DNA from: Anaerolineae bacterium | GTDB taxonomy: Bacteria > Chloroflexota > Anaerolineae > Promineifilales > Promineifilaceae | NCBI GenBank assembly: GCA_030425205.1 | Contig: JAUIAP010000019.1 | Location: forward strand, 1-64,000 | Length of the DNA: 64,000 bases | Reading direction: 5' to 3' | In this document: positions 1 to 8,103 of the stretch, piece by piece | How positions within the stretch are numbered: the stretch's first letter is position 1 | How the letters are laid out: every line of letters begins with the position of its first letter | Made by a program: the position numbers and the translations under genes | Notes under the pieces: generated by a model | What the model saw: only the letters and a program-made list of their open reading frames with translations | What the model was told of the DNA's origin: nothing | Databases searched by the model: none

Positions 1-513
1 CTTTGGTTCTGGCAAATCTCCTGCCAGTGCCATCCCCTCCAACATGCTGCGACTGACCAATGCCGCACCATCCCACACTTTGGCTTCATCAGCCGTTTGC
101 TGCATATATGCGATACGAACGTTGCCTTTGTCGAAAAAGCCGCTGATACGGTGCGGTCGCAAGACGCGACTGATGCGTTTGGACAACACGAAGCCGCCCT
201 TGCTCATGTCGAGTTCGAGACCGCTTTGGGCCAAGAACGTTTCTGTATCCATTCCTGCCACATAGAGATTGACGACTTGTTCGCCATTGACCCAGCGTAG
301 GGTAGGGGTATTTTGGTCAAAGGTAAACGCGGGATCAAATACGAGGTCTGTCTGGTCACTGGCATGGCGAATCATGTGCCATGCGCGACCTGTTTGGGTG
401 ACAAACGGCAGTACGGCGCGACCGATGGTGTCGTGCCAACTGACGACTGTGTACGGCAGTTGCTTGCGGTCAATTTGGGCAGTGTAATAACTCTTGGCGC
501 CACGACCGCCCAT
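1..513 (-). CDS. Hypothetical protein, N-terminal 171 residues only (runs off the window)
   Basis: An open frame runs from an ATG at 513-511 to the window edge without a stop, so only the first 171 residues are visible. It begins MGGRGAKSYY and shows no signal peptide or membrane segment. I do not recognise the family. Its ATG overlaps the stop codon of the DUF4417 gene by one base (TGATG), an arrangement that normally means translational coupling, so the two belong to one minus-strand transcription unit. Because DUF4417 genes are common in phages and conjugative elements, this may be a phage-derived accessory gene; that is inference from context only. Confidence 0.6.
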   Translation of the reverse strand, partial: MGGRGAKSYYTAQIDRKQLPYTVVSWHDTIGRAVLPFVTQTGRAWHMIRHASDQTDLVFDPAFTFDQNTPTLRWVNGEQVVNLYVAGMDTETFLAQSGLELDMSKGGFVLSKRISRVLRPHRISGFFDKGNVRIAYMQQTADEAKVWDGAALVSRSMLEGMALAGDLPEPK

Positions 514-1196
514 CAGTGCCTCACTTGATTATTGGGTTGACGTCGTTTGTCCCAATATGTTGGCTGATGGATGATGTCAGTCAACTCGTAGCACGTTGGC
601 GGCAATGCCCCATACGCGATGACGGCGGCGGGGTCGATGCGTTGCAGCATCTCTTGAAAGCCATTGACAAACAGCGCATGTTCCAACAAATCTGTCCGCC
701 ATTTGACGCCAACGGCAGAAACGGCCACGACGCTGCCTTTTTGGATGCCCATAAAACAGAAGGGGTAGCTTTCGGCCGAACTCCAACTCACCGTCGGTAT
801 CACCCACAACCCCTGCCGCTGCCAATATGCCCCACACCAACGGTTGCGATACACGTTCCACAACTGCGCCGCCAGCGGGTAATCTCGGTAGAGGCTAAAG
901 TCTGGAGTCAGCACAAACGGGTATTTCCGCACGACGGGCAACGCCTTGCGCGGCTTGCGCCAGACGTATTCAAAGCGGTAATCATCGAGAAAGAAGTGTG
1001 TGGCAGGCGTCTCGAACGGCTCTTTCGGCCGCGCCCGATACCCATATGCGATGAGGTCGTTTGGCAGATGTTTCTGCGTTAAGGGGAGGAGTTGTGGAAT
1101 CCCCCAGCGGTTTTGGCTGGGGAAACGGTCATTGAGATGGAGGCTGTGGAAGTAGCCGGGTTGATGGTTCCAATTACTGCTGCTGCGCGTGGACAT
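513..1196 (-). CDS. DUF4417 domain protein
   Basis: 227 residues, cytoplasmic. The central part carries the family's characteristic segments: PDFSLYRDYPLA, then WNVYRNRWCGAYWQ, then WSSAESYPFCFMGI, roughly residues 95-155. DUF4417 is known mainly from phages, plasmids and integrative elements and has no established biochemical role. The start used is the ATG giving MSTRSSSNWN; upstream on the same strand lie two small genes. The 3' end is coupled to the partial gene at 1-513. Function is unknown; family membership is recognised from memory of the conserved motifs, not from a search. Confidence 0.75.
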   Translation of the reverse strand: MSTRSSSNWNHQPGYFHSLHLNDRFPSQNRWGIPQLLPLTQKHLPNDLIAYGYRARPKEPFETPATHFFLDDYRFEYVWRKPRKALPVVRKYPFVLTPDFSLYRDYPLAAQLWNVYRNRWCGAYWQRQGLWVIPTVSWSSAESYPFCFMGIQKGSVVAVSAVGVKWRTDLLEHALFVNGFQEMLQRIDPAAVIAYGALPPTCYELTDIIHQPTYWDKRRQPNNQVRH

Positions 1197-1266
1197 GGTT
1201 TGGCTCCCTGTTCAGTTGGCTGCTGAGAAAAGGATACCATACGTGGATCGGGTCGTAAACAGAAAC

Positions 1267-1500
1267 TTATGGCGGGTGGGCGCTGGGTTGCCAAGCGAGA
1301 GAGATGAACAGCGGAAAGTCTGTTTTGCAACGTGGACAATGTGTCCACAGTCGTGCAACAACGGCGGACTGGACGCGACCGACAGTGATTTCATCGATGA
1401 CAGCGGCACACTTGTGGCAAGCAGCTGAATCTATTTGCGGATGAGGCCTATCCAACGTAATCTTCATCCCGCGCCGCACGCTACGCAGGGGAATTAGCAC
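1267..1500 (-). CDS. Small zinc-ribbon-like protein
   Basis: 77 residues from a GTG start. It holds two Cys pairs, CHKC (about residue 29) and CPRC (about residue 55), about 26 residues apart: a typical four-cysteine zinc-ribbon arrangement. No other domain is visible. The start overlaps the stop of the 75-residue gene upstream (TGC TAA against GTG CTA), which supports both as real, co-translated genes. Zinc binding and nucleic-acid contact are guesses from the ribbon pattern; the gene could be a small phage or accessory protein. The frame is otherwise undistinguished, so confidence is moderate. Confidence 0.45.
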   Translation of the reverse strand: MLIPLRSVRRGMKITLDRPHPQIDSAACHKCAAVIDEITVGRVQSAVVARLWTHCPRCKTDFPLFISLAWQPSAHPP

Positions 1501-1721
1501 GCGCTGTCATCCTCCCCGTCATCCTGTTTGTCATGACTGCCTGCTGGCCAAACGCCGTAGCCGACAAAATCCACAACGGTATACAGTGAGAAAGCCCGAC
1601 TCGCCTGCATTGCGGGGCTAAATGCGCTGCCATCCTGCTGTTTTTGATACGCGACACCTTCATAGAGAAAGACATCGTTGGGAAACAGGAGTCCAAAAGG
1701 TTTTTGTTCACGTTGCTGCAT
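1494..1721 (-). CDS. Hypothetical 75-residue protein
   Basis: The frame is open upstream to 1880, but the ATG at 1721 (MQQREQKPFG) is preferred because residues upstream of it look like untranslated sequence (basic and Ser-rich, no motif). The product has an aromatic middle (FLYEGVAYQ, FSLYTVVDFVGYG) and an acidic C-terminal tail ending KQDDGEDDSAC. No family is recognised. Its stop overlaps the start of the zinc-ribbon gene downstream. It is part of the minus-strand cluster at 1-1.9 kb, divergent from the large restriction-methylase gene. No clear ribosome binding site precedes the ATG. Confidence 0.4.
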   Translation of the reverse strand: MQQREQKPFGLLFPNDVFLYEGVAYQKQQDGSAFSPAMQASRAFSLYTVVDFVGYGVWPAGSHDKQDDGEDDSAC

Positions 1722-1964
1722 CGTTGGATTGTATCTGTAGCGTGTCAAAATCAGGCTTGACGAACGAGAAACACCGTTTGTATGAAGCCATTCACATGTG
1801 CCAACGATTTTACCTGATCTTTTGCCGTCCACCCCATTGGCTTGTCGTCGCGAGGTTTTAAGCACATCAGTCGTTAGCACAGGTGTCGGTCATTCATCGT
1901 TGCCCGATCCGCACGCTTGCCAGATAATCCAGCCCTAGCAGACCGTGTTACGAACCAACGATTT

Positions 1965-4900
1965 ATGACCCCCAACGACTTCATCACCCGCTGGCAAGCA
2001 TCAGGCGCGGCCGAACGCGCCAACTACCAACTGTTTTTAAGTGAACTATGCGACCTCTTGGACGTGGAACGCCCCTTCCCAAAAACACCGCTTGAGGACG
2101 AAAACGCCTACGTCTTTGAGAAATCTGTCCCGCTGCCGCACGGCACAACGGGGGCGATTGATCTCTATAAGCGCGGGCATTTTGTGTTGGAGGCGAAACA
2201 GGGAAGTGACAAGGCGACGGTGGGGGTGACGCTTTCGGCCGAATCTCACCGCCGCAAAAAGAAAGCTAAAAAAGGTCACGGCGTGCGCGGGACGGGGGGC
2301 TGGGATACGGCGTTGGAGAAGGCGAAGCGGCAGGGGGAACGCTATATCCGCAACCTGCCAGCGGCCGAACTGGCCGACAATCGCCGCCCACCCATTTTGA
2401 TCGTCACAGACGTGGGCAACACGATTGACCTCTACGCCGAATTTTCAGGCACGGGCGGCAACTACACCCAATTCCCCGATGCCCAGAGCTATCGCATCAC
2501 GCTCGACGAGTTGCGCGACGCGGAGACACGCCACTTTTTACGCGCGGTGTGGACAAACCCGCACGCGCTTGACCCCGCCGAACGCAGCGCAAAAGTGACC
2601 CGCGATATTGCGGATCGCTTGGCGCAGTTGGCAAAGTCGCTTGAAGGGCAGCATGAGCCAGAAAAGGTCGCGCAGTTTTTAATGCGTGCGCTTTTTACGA
2701 TGTTTGCGGAGGATGTCGGGCTGTTGCCAGAGCGCAGCTTTGCCTTTTTGTTGGAGGACATGCAGCAGAACCCCGCCAGCTTTGCGCCGATGATGCAGCA
2801 TTTGTGGGAGACGATGAACGCGGGTGGCTTTTCGGTCATCTTGCGGACGCAGGTGTTGCGCTTTAACGGCGGGCTGTTTGAAAGCTGTGAGGCGTTGCCG
2901 CTCGATGCGGAGCAGATCGCACTGCTGGCAGAGGCGGCGCGTGCCGACTGGCGCGACGTCGAACCCGCCATTTTTGGGACGCTGCTCGAACGTGCGCTCG
3001 ACCCGATTGAGCGGCACAAGCTGGGCGCACACTACACGCCGCGTGCGTATGTCGAGCGGCTCGTTCGGCCGACCGTCATCGACCCCTTGCGCGACCAGTG
3101 GGAGGGGGTGCAGACGGCAGCGGGAATTTTGCTGGAAGCGGACGAAACAGACGCGGCGATTGCCCAACTGGACGACTTTTTGCGCCAGTTGGCGACGACG
3201 CGCATTCTCGACCCCGCCTGTGGAACGGGTAACTTTTTGTATGTGACGCTGGAGCAGATGAAGCGGCTGGAGGGGGAGGTGTTGGACATGCGCCAAAAGC
3301 TCGGTGGCGGGCAGATGGCGTTTGAGATTGAGAGTGTGCGTGTCACGCCGCAGCAATTTTTGGGGATTGAGGTCAACCCGCGTGCGGCGGCGATTGCTGA
3401 ACTGGTGCTGTGGATCGGCTATCTGCAATGGCACTATCGCACCTACGGCAAGGTGCAGCCGCCCGAACCCGTCTTGAAGGCGTATCACAACATCGAATGC
3501 CGCGATGCGGTGCTGGCGTGGGATGCGGTCGAACCGCTGCTGGACGAACAGGGCAGGGCGGTCACGCGCTGGGACGGGCGCACGATGAAGGTGCATCCCG
3601 TCACGGGCAAGGAAGTCCCCGACGAGACGGCGCAACTCCCCGCCTATCGCTACCTCAATCCGCGCCCTGCTGAATGGCCTGCTGCCGATTATATTGTGGG
3701 CAACCCACCGTTTATCGGAGCCTCCGCGATGCGTGATGCGTTGGGCGATGGCTATACCGAAGCGATTCGCGCTACCTACAAAGAGGTTTCCAACTCGTCC
3801 GATTACGTCATGTACTGGTGGGAAAAATCGGCCGAACTTCTCCGCGCCGACCACATCAACCGCTTTGGCTTGATTACAACCAACAGCATTCGCCAAACAT
3901 TCAACCGTCGCGTTTTGCAGCGACACATGAGCGCAAAAAACCCGCTCTCACTCGTCTTTGCCATTCCCGATCATCCTTGGGTCGATTCGGCAGATGGTGC
4001 GGCTGTTCGTATTGCCATGACTGTTGCTAAAAATGGAGAGGGTGAAGGTGTTCTTAATCGTGTGACTACTGAGAATGAAGGTGAACAATATGTTCAACTG
4101 GTTAGACGAAACGGTTTGATTTTGCCCGACCTGACAATTGGGGCAAATATATCAATTGCACAGCCTTTGAATGCCAATGCAAAAATTAGCAATCGGGGGT
4201 TTGAATTGGGTGGGGCTGGATTTATTGTCACGAAAGAAGAAGCGAGAGATTTAGGGTTAGGCGCTGTTAACAACATAGACAAGCACATTCTCGACTATCG
4301 AAATGGGCGAGACATTACACAATTATCGCGCAATGTGATGGTAATTGATATGTATGGACTGTCTGAATCAGAGGTGCGTTCTCAATTCCCTGCAATTTAT
4401 CAACGGCTATTGCATCGGGTCAAACCAGAACGCGAACAAAATCGCAATAAGAAACTGCGTGATTATTGGTGGTTGCATCGTAGATCACGGGTAGAACTGC
4501 GAGATATGTTGCAAGCAACGAACCGTTATATTGCGACAGTTGAAACAGCAAAACACCGCTTCTTTGTTTTTCTCGACAAAACGGTTGCACCCGACAATAT
4601 GCTGGTGAATATCGCCCTAGATGATGCGTATTTCTTGGGCATTTTATCAAGCAAAGCACACGTACTTTGGGCATTAGCGTCAGGTGGACGGCTAGGTGTT
4701 GGAAATGATCCGCGTTACAACAAAACACGTTGCTTTGAAACATTCCCATTTCCAGATGCAACCGAAGAACAGAAAGCGACCATCCGCAACATCGCGGAAG
4801 AGTTAGACGCGCACCGCAAACGCCAACAAGCTCAACACCCCAAACTGACGCTAACCGATATGTACAACGTCCTCGCAAAGCTCCATGCTGGCGACTCGCT

Positions 4901-5414
4901 CACCGCCAAAGAGCAGAAGACGCACACGCACGGGCTGGTCAGTGTCCTCAAACAGCTACACGACGAACTCGATGCGGCGGTCTTTGCGGCGTATGGGTGG
5001 GCTTCGGCAGGCTCAGCCGACGAGTTGAGCGATGAGGAAATCCTCGAAAAACTGGTCGCCCTCAACGCGGAACGGGCGGCCGAGGAAGCGAACGGCTTTG
5101 TGCGCTGGCTGCGTCCCGACTATCAAGCTCCCGAAGAAGTCGCCAGCCAAACGCAGCTAATCGCCGTCGCCGATGCACCGATACCCGTTACACCCGTCGA
5201 AAAACAGGCGTGGCCGTCCACGCTGGCGGCGCAAGCCCAAGCAGTGCGTGCCGCACTGGTCGCGCTGGCGGCTCCCGCGTCGGTGCGGGATGTGGCGGGG
5301 GTGTTTAAGGGGTCGAAGACGAAGAAGCGGCTGGCGACGATTGGGGAGTTGTTGGAGATGTTGGGGGCGTTGGGGCAGGTGGTTGAAATGGATGAGAAGT
5401 TTGCTCTCCTTTAG
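1965..5414 (+). CDS. MmeI-like (type IIL) restriction endonuclease-adenine methyltransferase fusion
   Basis: 1149 residues from the ATG at 1965; an in-frame TTG at 1917 would add 16 residues. An N-terminal nuclease site of the form D-X9-E-X-K is seen (D66, E76, K78, within IDLYKRGHFVLEAK), the same spacing as the D70-X9-E80-X-K82 site of MmeI. It is followed by a helical spacer, methylase motif I DPACGTGNF (about residue 416), motif IV NPPF (about residue 578), and a long C-terminal target-recognition and tail region. In this family one polypeptide reads a short asymmetric site, methylates adenine on one strand and cuts some 20 bases away, so no separate R or M gene is needed; none is adjacent. 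It is longer than MmeI (919 residues). A DISARM-type methylase (DrmMI) or PglX is less likely because the nuclease motif is present and no DISARM or BREX partners are seen. TCGGCCGA occurs three times inside it. Confidence 0.85.
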   Translation: MTPNDFITRWQASGAAERANYQLFLSELCDLLDVERPFPKTPLEDENAYVFEKSVPLPHGTTGAIDLYKRGHFVLEAKQGSDKATVGVTLSAESHRRKKKAKKGHGVRGTGGWDTALEKAKRQGERYIRNLPAAELADNRRPPILIVTDVGNTIDLYAEFSGTGGNYTQFPDAQSYRITLDELRDAETRHFLRAVWTNPHALDPAERSAKVTRDIADRLAQLAKSLEGQHEPEKVAQFLMRALFTMFAEDVGLLPERSFAFLLEDMQQNPASFAPMMQHLWETMNAGGFSVILRTQVLRFNGGLFESCEALPLDAEQIALLAEAARADWRDVEPAIFGTLLERALDPIERHKLGAHYTPRAYVERLVRPTVIDPLRDQWEGVQTAAGILLEADETDAAIAQLDDFLRQLATTRILDPACGTGNFLYVTLEQMKRLEGEVLDMRQKLGGGQMAFEIESVRVTPQQFLGIEVNPRAAAIAELVLWIGYLQWHYRTYGKVQPPEPVLKAYHNIECRDAVLAWDAVEPLLDEQGRAVTRWDGRTMKVHPVTGKEVPDETAQLPAYRYLNPRPAEWPAADYIVGNPPFIGASAMRDALGDGYTEAIRATYKEVSNSSDYVMYWWEKSAELLRADHINRFGLITTNSIRQTFNRRVLQRHMSAKNPLSLVFAIPDHPWVDSADGAAVRIAMTVAKNGEGEGVLNRVTTENEGEQYVQLVRRNGLILPDLTIGANISIAQPLNANAKISNRGFELGGAGFIVTKEEARDLGLGAVNNIDKHILDYRNGRDITQLSRNVMVIDMYGLSESEVRSQFPAIYQRLLHRVKPEREQNRNKKLRDYWWLHRRSRVELRDMLQATNRYIATVETAKHRFFVFLDKTVAPDNMLVNIALDDAYFLGILSSKAHVLWALASGGRLGVGNDPRYNKTRCFETFPFPDATEEQKATIRNIAEELDAHRKRQQAQHPKLTLTDMYNVLAKLHAGDSLTAKEQKTHTHGLVSVLKQLHDELDAAVFAAYGWASAGSADELSDEEILEKLVALNAERAAEEANGFVRWLRPDYQAPEEVASQTQLIAVADAPIPVTPVEKQAWPSTLAAQAQAVRAALVALAAPASVRDVAGVFKGSKTKKRLATIGELLEMLGALGQVVEMDEKFALL

Positions 5415-5532
5415 AGAAACCATACGTCAACTGATGCGTTCCGATGATTGTATGGTTTTGCCGTAGCTCTTTACCAAGAAAGATCGGCTATATTATTCAT
5501 CTCACAATGTTCCTTTTAGTTGGAGACAATAG

Positions 5533-5976
5533 ATGGATGATTTAGAGAAAGAAAATCTCGCATATTTGATGGACTATAGCCAATCAATCGCAACAGTATC
5601 ATTGGCAATCTGTGTTATCGGTTGGCAACTGGTTGCAAACGACATGAGTGAAATGATGTTCCAGCCTGGAATATTTTATCTTTTAGGGATGGGATGCTCT
5701 TTCTCAGCTCTTGTTCTGGCAAAATTTGCGGATTGGATGGAGGCAGATGAACTCTTTGCCAGCAGCGAACTGGTGAGTGTGCTGACAGGTGGGGGATTTG
5801 GACTTGGAGTCATTGCTATCATCTGGCAAACATGGCAGACAACAAGAAACGGCGCGGTTTTCGTTGGTGGCTGCTTTGCTATCCTTTTCACCATTTGCTT
5901 CCTCTCACTGCGCTCATGGAAGAAACAAAGAGATGCCGCACAAGAGAATATTGATCCCATGCCTAGCGAAAGTTAG
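5533..5976 (+). CDS. Four-helix integral membrane protein, unknown function
   Basis: 147 residues. Four hydrophobic segments are visible: around residues 17-36 (SIATVSLAICVIGWQL), 44-64 (GIFYLLGMGCSFSALVL), 84-102 (GGGFGLGVIAIIW) and 108-126 (AVFVGGCFAILFTICFL). A short charged N-terminus and a polar C-terminal tail flank them. The start is set by GGAG eight bases upstream of the ATG. I recognise no family. It stands alone on the plus strand, 118 bp after the restriction-methylase gene, and is followed by a strong hairpin terminator that is shared with a convergent minus-strand transcript. Confidence 0.6.
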   Translation: MDDLEKENLAYLMDYSQSIATVSLAICVIGWQLVANDMSEMMFQPGIFYLLGMGCSFSALVLAKFADWMEADELFASSELVSVLTGGGFGLGVIAIIWQTWQTTRNGAVFVGGCFAILFTICFLSLRSWKKQRDAAQENIDPMPSES

Positions 5977-5995
5977 GCATTGCAGGACATGATGA

Positions 5996-6028
5996 ATAAA
6001 AAGCTCCTGCTGTCCGCAGGAGCTTTTG
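5996..6028 (-). terminator. Strong intrinsic terminator, best read on the minus strand
   Basis: A perfect 10-bp stem (AAGCTCCTGC at 6001-6010 pairs with 6016-6025) closes a 5-base loop. On the minus strand the stem is followed by TTTTTATT, a proper U-run; on the plus strand only TTTT then GGG follows. It therefore mainly ends a minus-strand transcript entering from 6.17 kb and more weakly ends the membrane-protein gene at 5533-5976. Confidence 0.8.
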
Positions 6029-6060
6029 GGAAGGAGAAAAGGGAGAAATGAGTCAATTCG

Positions 6061-6129
6061 CTAATCGACAGCAGTAACGCCTATCAGGATGCCGCAATAG
6101 AACGTTAGCGTAGCCGTGATCAACTTCAT
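6061..6129 (-). CDS. Possible 22-residue single-span membrane peptide
   Basis: ATG at 6129-6127 to TAG at 6063-6061 encodes MKLITATLTF followed by YCGILIGVTAVD, one short hydrophobic stretch. The upstream sequence has GTAGGA directly against the ATG, too close for an ideal ribosome site, and a 10-codon frame ends just before it, so translation is uncertain. It lies inside the short transcript between a dyad promoter and an intrinsic terminator. Two other very small single-span proteins in this window (56.1 and 56.8 kb) also lie downstream of a dyad promoter, which is the main reason to list it. Confidence 0.3.
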   Translation of the reverse strand: MKLITATLTFYCGILIGVTAVD

Positions 6130-6170
6130 TCCTACCAGTTCGGATTCACCTCTTGGAAATCCATAAAGTA

Positions 6171-6214
6171 AATATAATGGAATGCGCGTCTCATCACCTC
6201 ATCCAAAGCGATGA
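6171..6214 (-). promoter_or_regulatory. Dyad promoter (TCATC-N6-GATGA, 38 bp, TATATT)
   Basis: On the minus strand the dyad TCATCGCTTTGGATGA (6214-6199) is followed 38 bp from its first base by TATATT (6176-6171). A second inverted repeat, TCATCACC at 6191-6198 and GGTGATGA at 6219-6226, is nested around the dyad. The slot that holds TCGGCCGA at most sister promoters reads GACGCGCA here. Predicted start of transcription near 6164. Confidence 0.6.
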
Positions 6215-6274
6215 GTTGGGTGATGAAATATCGACTGGCGCACACTCGCCACATTTTTAGGTAACAAAACAGAA

Positions 6275-6280
6275 TATAAT
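6275..6280 (+). promoter_or_regulatory. -10 element giving a leaderless mRNA for the response regulator
   Basis: TATAAT ends seven bases before the ATG at 6287, so transcription would start at or next to the start codon and no ribosome binding site precedes it. The dyad at 6199-6214 lies 76 bp upstream of this hexamer. Confidence 0.5.
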
Positions 6281-6286
6281 CCGTAC

Positions 6287-6973
6287 ATGGATACGAAACA
6301 GATACTTGTTGTCGATGACGAGGTCGTTGTCTGCAATACAATCCGCGCTTATTTAGAAGCTGAAGGATTCAAGGTAGAGACGACTTTTGACGGTGTGTCT
6401 GCACTTGAGATGGTCAAAACCCGCACACCAGACCTCATCATACTGGATGTTATGTTACCCAAGCTTGATGGCTTTGAGGTGTTGCGCCAGTTGCGACAAT
6501 TTTCAGAGGCCTACGTTCTCATGCTAACAGCCAAAGGAGATGAATTCGATAAAGTTGTCGGTTTGAGGTTGGGGGCAGATGACTATCTCACCAAGCCATT
6601 TAGCCCCAGAGAGTTAGTCGCACGAGTTCAGGCTATTTTGAGACGAGAACGAACATCAACACAGCATGAGGCGGAGGTACTACAATTTTCGCAATTAACG
6701 ATTGATCCTGCCGCGCAAGTCGTCAAAAAAGACTCGGTGGCAGTGACGTTAACCGCGACAGAATTTGCCTTGTTGACAGCTCTGATACGCCATCGAGGGC
6801 GGGTATTAAGTCGAGAACAGTTAATTGAAGCGATTTGGGGCTATGACTATTTTGGCGATACCCGCGTGATCGACACCCATATTCGACGGTTAAGAAGCAA
6901 AATAGAAGACGATACAGCCGAGCCGCATTACATCATTACGGTGCGCGGTTCGGGTTATCGTTTTGATGGATAA
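6287..6973 (+). CDS. OmpR/PhoB-family response regulator
   Basis: 228 residues. The receiver domain (1-120) has the acidic pocket ILVVDDE, the phospho-acceptor D54 in IILDVMLPK, T81 and K103 in LTKPFSP. The winged-helix DNA-binding domain (about 130-228) ends with RGSGYRFDG, as in PhoB/OmpR. It is followed after 11 bases by its histidine kinase, so the two form a pair. OmpR-type regulators bind direct repeats; a pair of TTGACACACA repeats spaced 11 bp lies just after the kinase gene, ahead of the next operon, and is a candidate target. The start is the only good ATG and appears leaderless, with TATAAT ending 6 bases before it. Confidence 0.92.
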   Translation: MDTKQILVVDDEVVVCNTIRAYLEAEGFKVETTFDGVSALEMVKTRTPDLIILDVMLPKLDGFEVLRQLRQFSEAYVLMLTAKGDEFDKVVGLRLGADDYLTKPFSPRELVARVQAILRRERTSTQHEAEVLQFSQLTIDPAAQVVKKDSVAVTLTATEFALLTALIRHRGRVLSREQLIEAIWGYDYFGDTRVIDTHIRRLRSKIEDDTAEPHYIITVRGSGYRFDG

Positions 6974-6984
6974 GGGCAATTTCG

Positions 6985-7986
6985 ATGAATTTTTTCCGCC
7001 GCATTGAATGGCTGATTGTCATGTCCTATTTCCTCATCGTGATTGTTGAAATCATTGTATTGCGTAACATCAGCGGCTCGCCAGAGGCCAATGTCATTCG
7101 TTATCTCACCTTTTTTGGGGTCGTCCTACTCAGCTTTGTGGTTGTGCGCCAGCAGATTGTCAAGCCGATTCAGGAGATGCGGGCGGCCAGCTTGCAAGTT
7201 GCAGAAGGGGAGTATGGGAACCGACTTCCCTCCTACAATAATATTGAACTGAATGCGCTGGCACAAACATTCAATGTGATGACGGCAACAATCGAGCAAA
7301 GTGAGCAGCGGCGTGTTGAGTTAATTGGCGATGTTGCCCATGAGTTGCGAACACCGTTGAACAATATCAAAATCACGCTTGAGGGTTTGATCGATGAGGT
7401 GATTTCGGCCGAATCCACAACCTTTTTCGACATGCAGCGGGAGATTAGTCGTCTTCAACGTCTTATTTCGCAGCTTGAGATACTTTCAAGAGCCGAAAGT
7501 GATCAATTCACGCTCCAAAAACAGCTTGCATCATTAGAGACGCTGCTGCATACCATTGTTGAAAGATTGGCGATCCAGTTTGAAGATAAAGGGGTCACGC
7601 TGGCAGTAGAGATTTCGGCCGATTTGCCGCTTATCCGATTTGACAGAGACCGAATCACACAGGTTGTCATCAATATCGTCGGCAACGCTCTGCAACATAC
7701 GCCCGAAGGGGGACGTGTTGTGGTTTCGGCCGAATATGCTGCCAACGAGGCAACCATCACCGTCCAAGACAGTGGCATCGGACTCGCCCCCGCTGACCTA
7801 ACGCGCATCTTTGAGCGTTTCTATCGCGTCGATAAATCACGCCAGCGCAGCAGTGGTGGCAACGGCATTGGCCTGACAATCGCCAAGCATCTTGTTCAAG
7901 CGCATGGGGGGCGTATCTGGGCAACCAGCTTAGGCCCCAGTCAAGGCACGACGATTCGTTTCACACTTCCTCAATCGACAAGTTGA
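6985..7986 (+). CDS. HAMP-domain sensor histidine kinase
   Basis: 333 residues, inner membrane. Two transmembrane segments (about 10-28 and 38-56) flank an extracytoplasmic loop of only about ten residues, so there is no sizeable sensor domain outside. HAMP spans about 57-108. The dimerisation H-box has H119 in GDVAHELRTPLNN. The catalytic domain shows the N box (VVINIVGNALQHT), G1 (DSGIGLAP), F box (FERFYRVD) and G2 (GGNGIGLTIAKH). It sits directly after its response regulator. The very small periplasmic loop suggests sensing within the membrane or of envelope state; this is inference. Three TCGGCCGA sites lie in the gene. Confidence 0.92.
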   Translation: MNFFRRIEWLIVMSYFLIVIVEIIVLRNISGSPEANVIRYLTFFGVVLLSFVVVRQQIVKPIQEMRAASLQVAEGEYGNRLPSYNNIELNALAQTFNVMTATIEQSEQRRVELIGDVAHELRTPLNNIKITLEGLIDEVISAESTTFFDMQREISRLQRLISQLEILSRAESDQFTLQKQLASLETLLHTIVERLAIQFEDKGVTLAVEISADLPLIRFDRDRITQVVINIVGNALQHTPEGGRVVVSAEYAANEATITVQDSGIGLAPADLTRIFERFYRVDKSRQRSSGGNGIGLTIAKHLVQAHGGRIWATSLGPSQGTTIRFTLPQSTS

Positions 7987-8003
7987 CACACAATTGACAC
8001 ACA
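7983..8003 (+). promoter_or_regulatory. Tandem TTGACACACA repeats, possible OmpR-type binding site
   Basis: TTGACACACA occurs at 7983-7992 and again at 7994-8003, an 11-bp period that matches the direct-repeat sites of OmpR/PhoB regulators. The first copy overlaps the kinase stop codon. It lies about 100 bp upstream of the next operon (8104). Confidence 0.4.
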
Positions 8004-8055
8004 CGCTTCAAATGACCGTCACATAACTGCGCTATGCTGTCTTTCAGTAGTGCGA

Positions 8056-8071
8056 GTTGCCACATGGCAAC
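8056..8071 (+). promoter_or_regulatory. Inverted repeat GTTGCCA-N2-TGGCAAC in the leader of the 8104 gene
   Basis: A perfect 7-bp inverted repeat with a 2-bp centre, 33 bp before the ATG at 8104 and upstream of its AAGGA ribosome site. It could be an operator or a leader hairpin; the sequence alone does not decide. Confidence 0.35.
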
Positions 8072-8103
8072 ATCATAACAGCCTACCCTGAAAGGAACAA
8101 AAT

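Larger units (their letters stand above)
5996..6164 (-). ncRNA. Putative short transcript of about 165 nt (small RNA or small-protein mRNA)
   Basis: A dyad-type promoter with its -10 TATATT at 6176-6171 points left, and the intrinsic terminator at 5996-6028 ends the same strand about 165 nt later. No annotated-size gene lies between. The transcript contains one 22-codon frame with a hydrophobic middle (6129-6061), so it may encode a tiny membrane peptide or act as an RNA. Existence of the transcript is inferred from the promoter-terminator pair. Confidence 0.45.

Noticed and set aside
2679..3926. A 415-codon open frame on the minus strand inside the restriction-methylase gene
   Set aside because: It is antisense to a gene with clear nuclease and methylase motifs; its composition is Arg/His-rich as expected for a shadow frame, and no family is visible.
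6199..6280. Dyad at 6.2 kb as the activator site of the response-regulator promoter
   Set aside because: Its distance to the TATAAT at 6275 is 76 bp, not 38; the 38-bp match is to the minus-strand TATATT, so it is assigned there. A dual role cannot be excluded.
6132..6341. Minus-strand frame of 69 codons overlapping the response-regulator start
   Set aside because: It covers a promoter region and the start of a well-supported gene, and has no ribosome site or motif.
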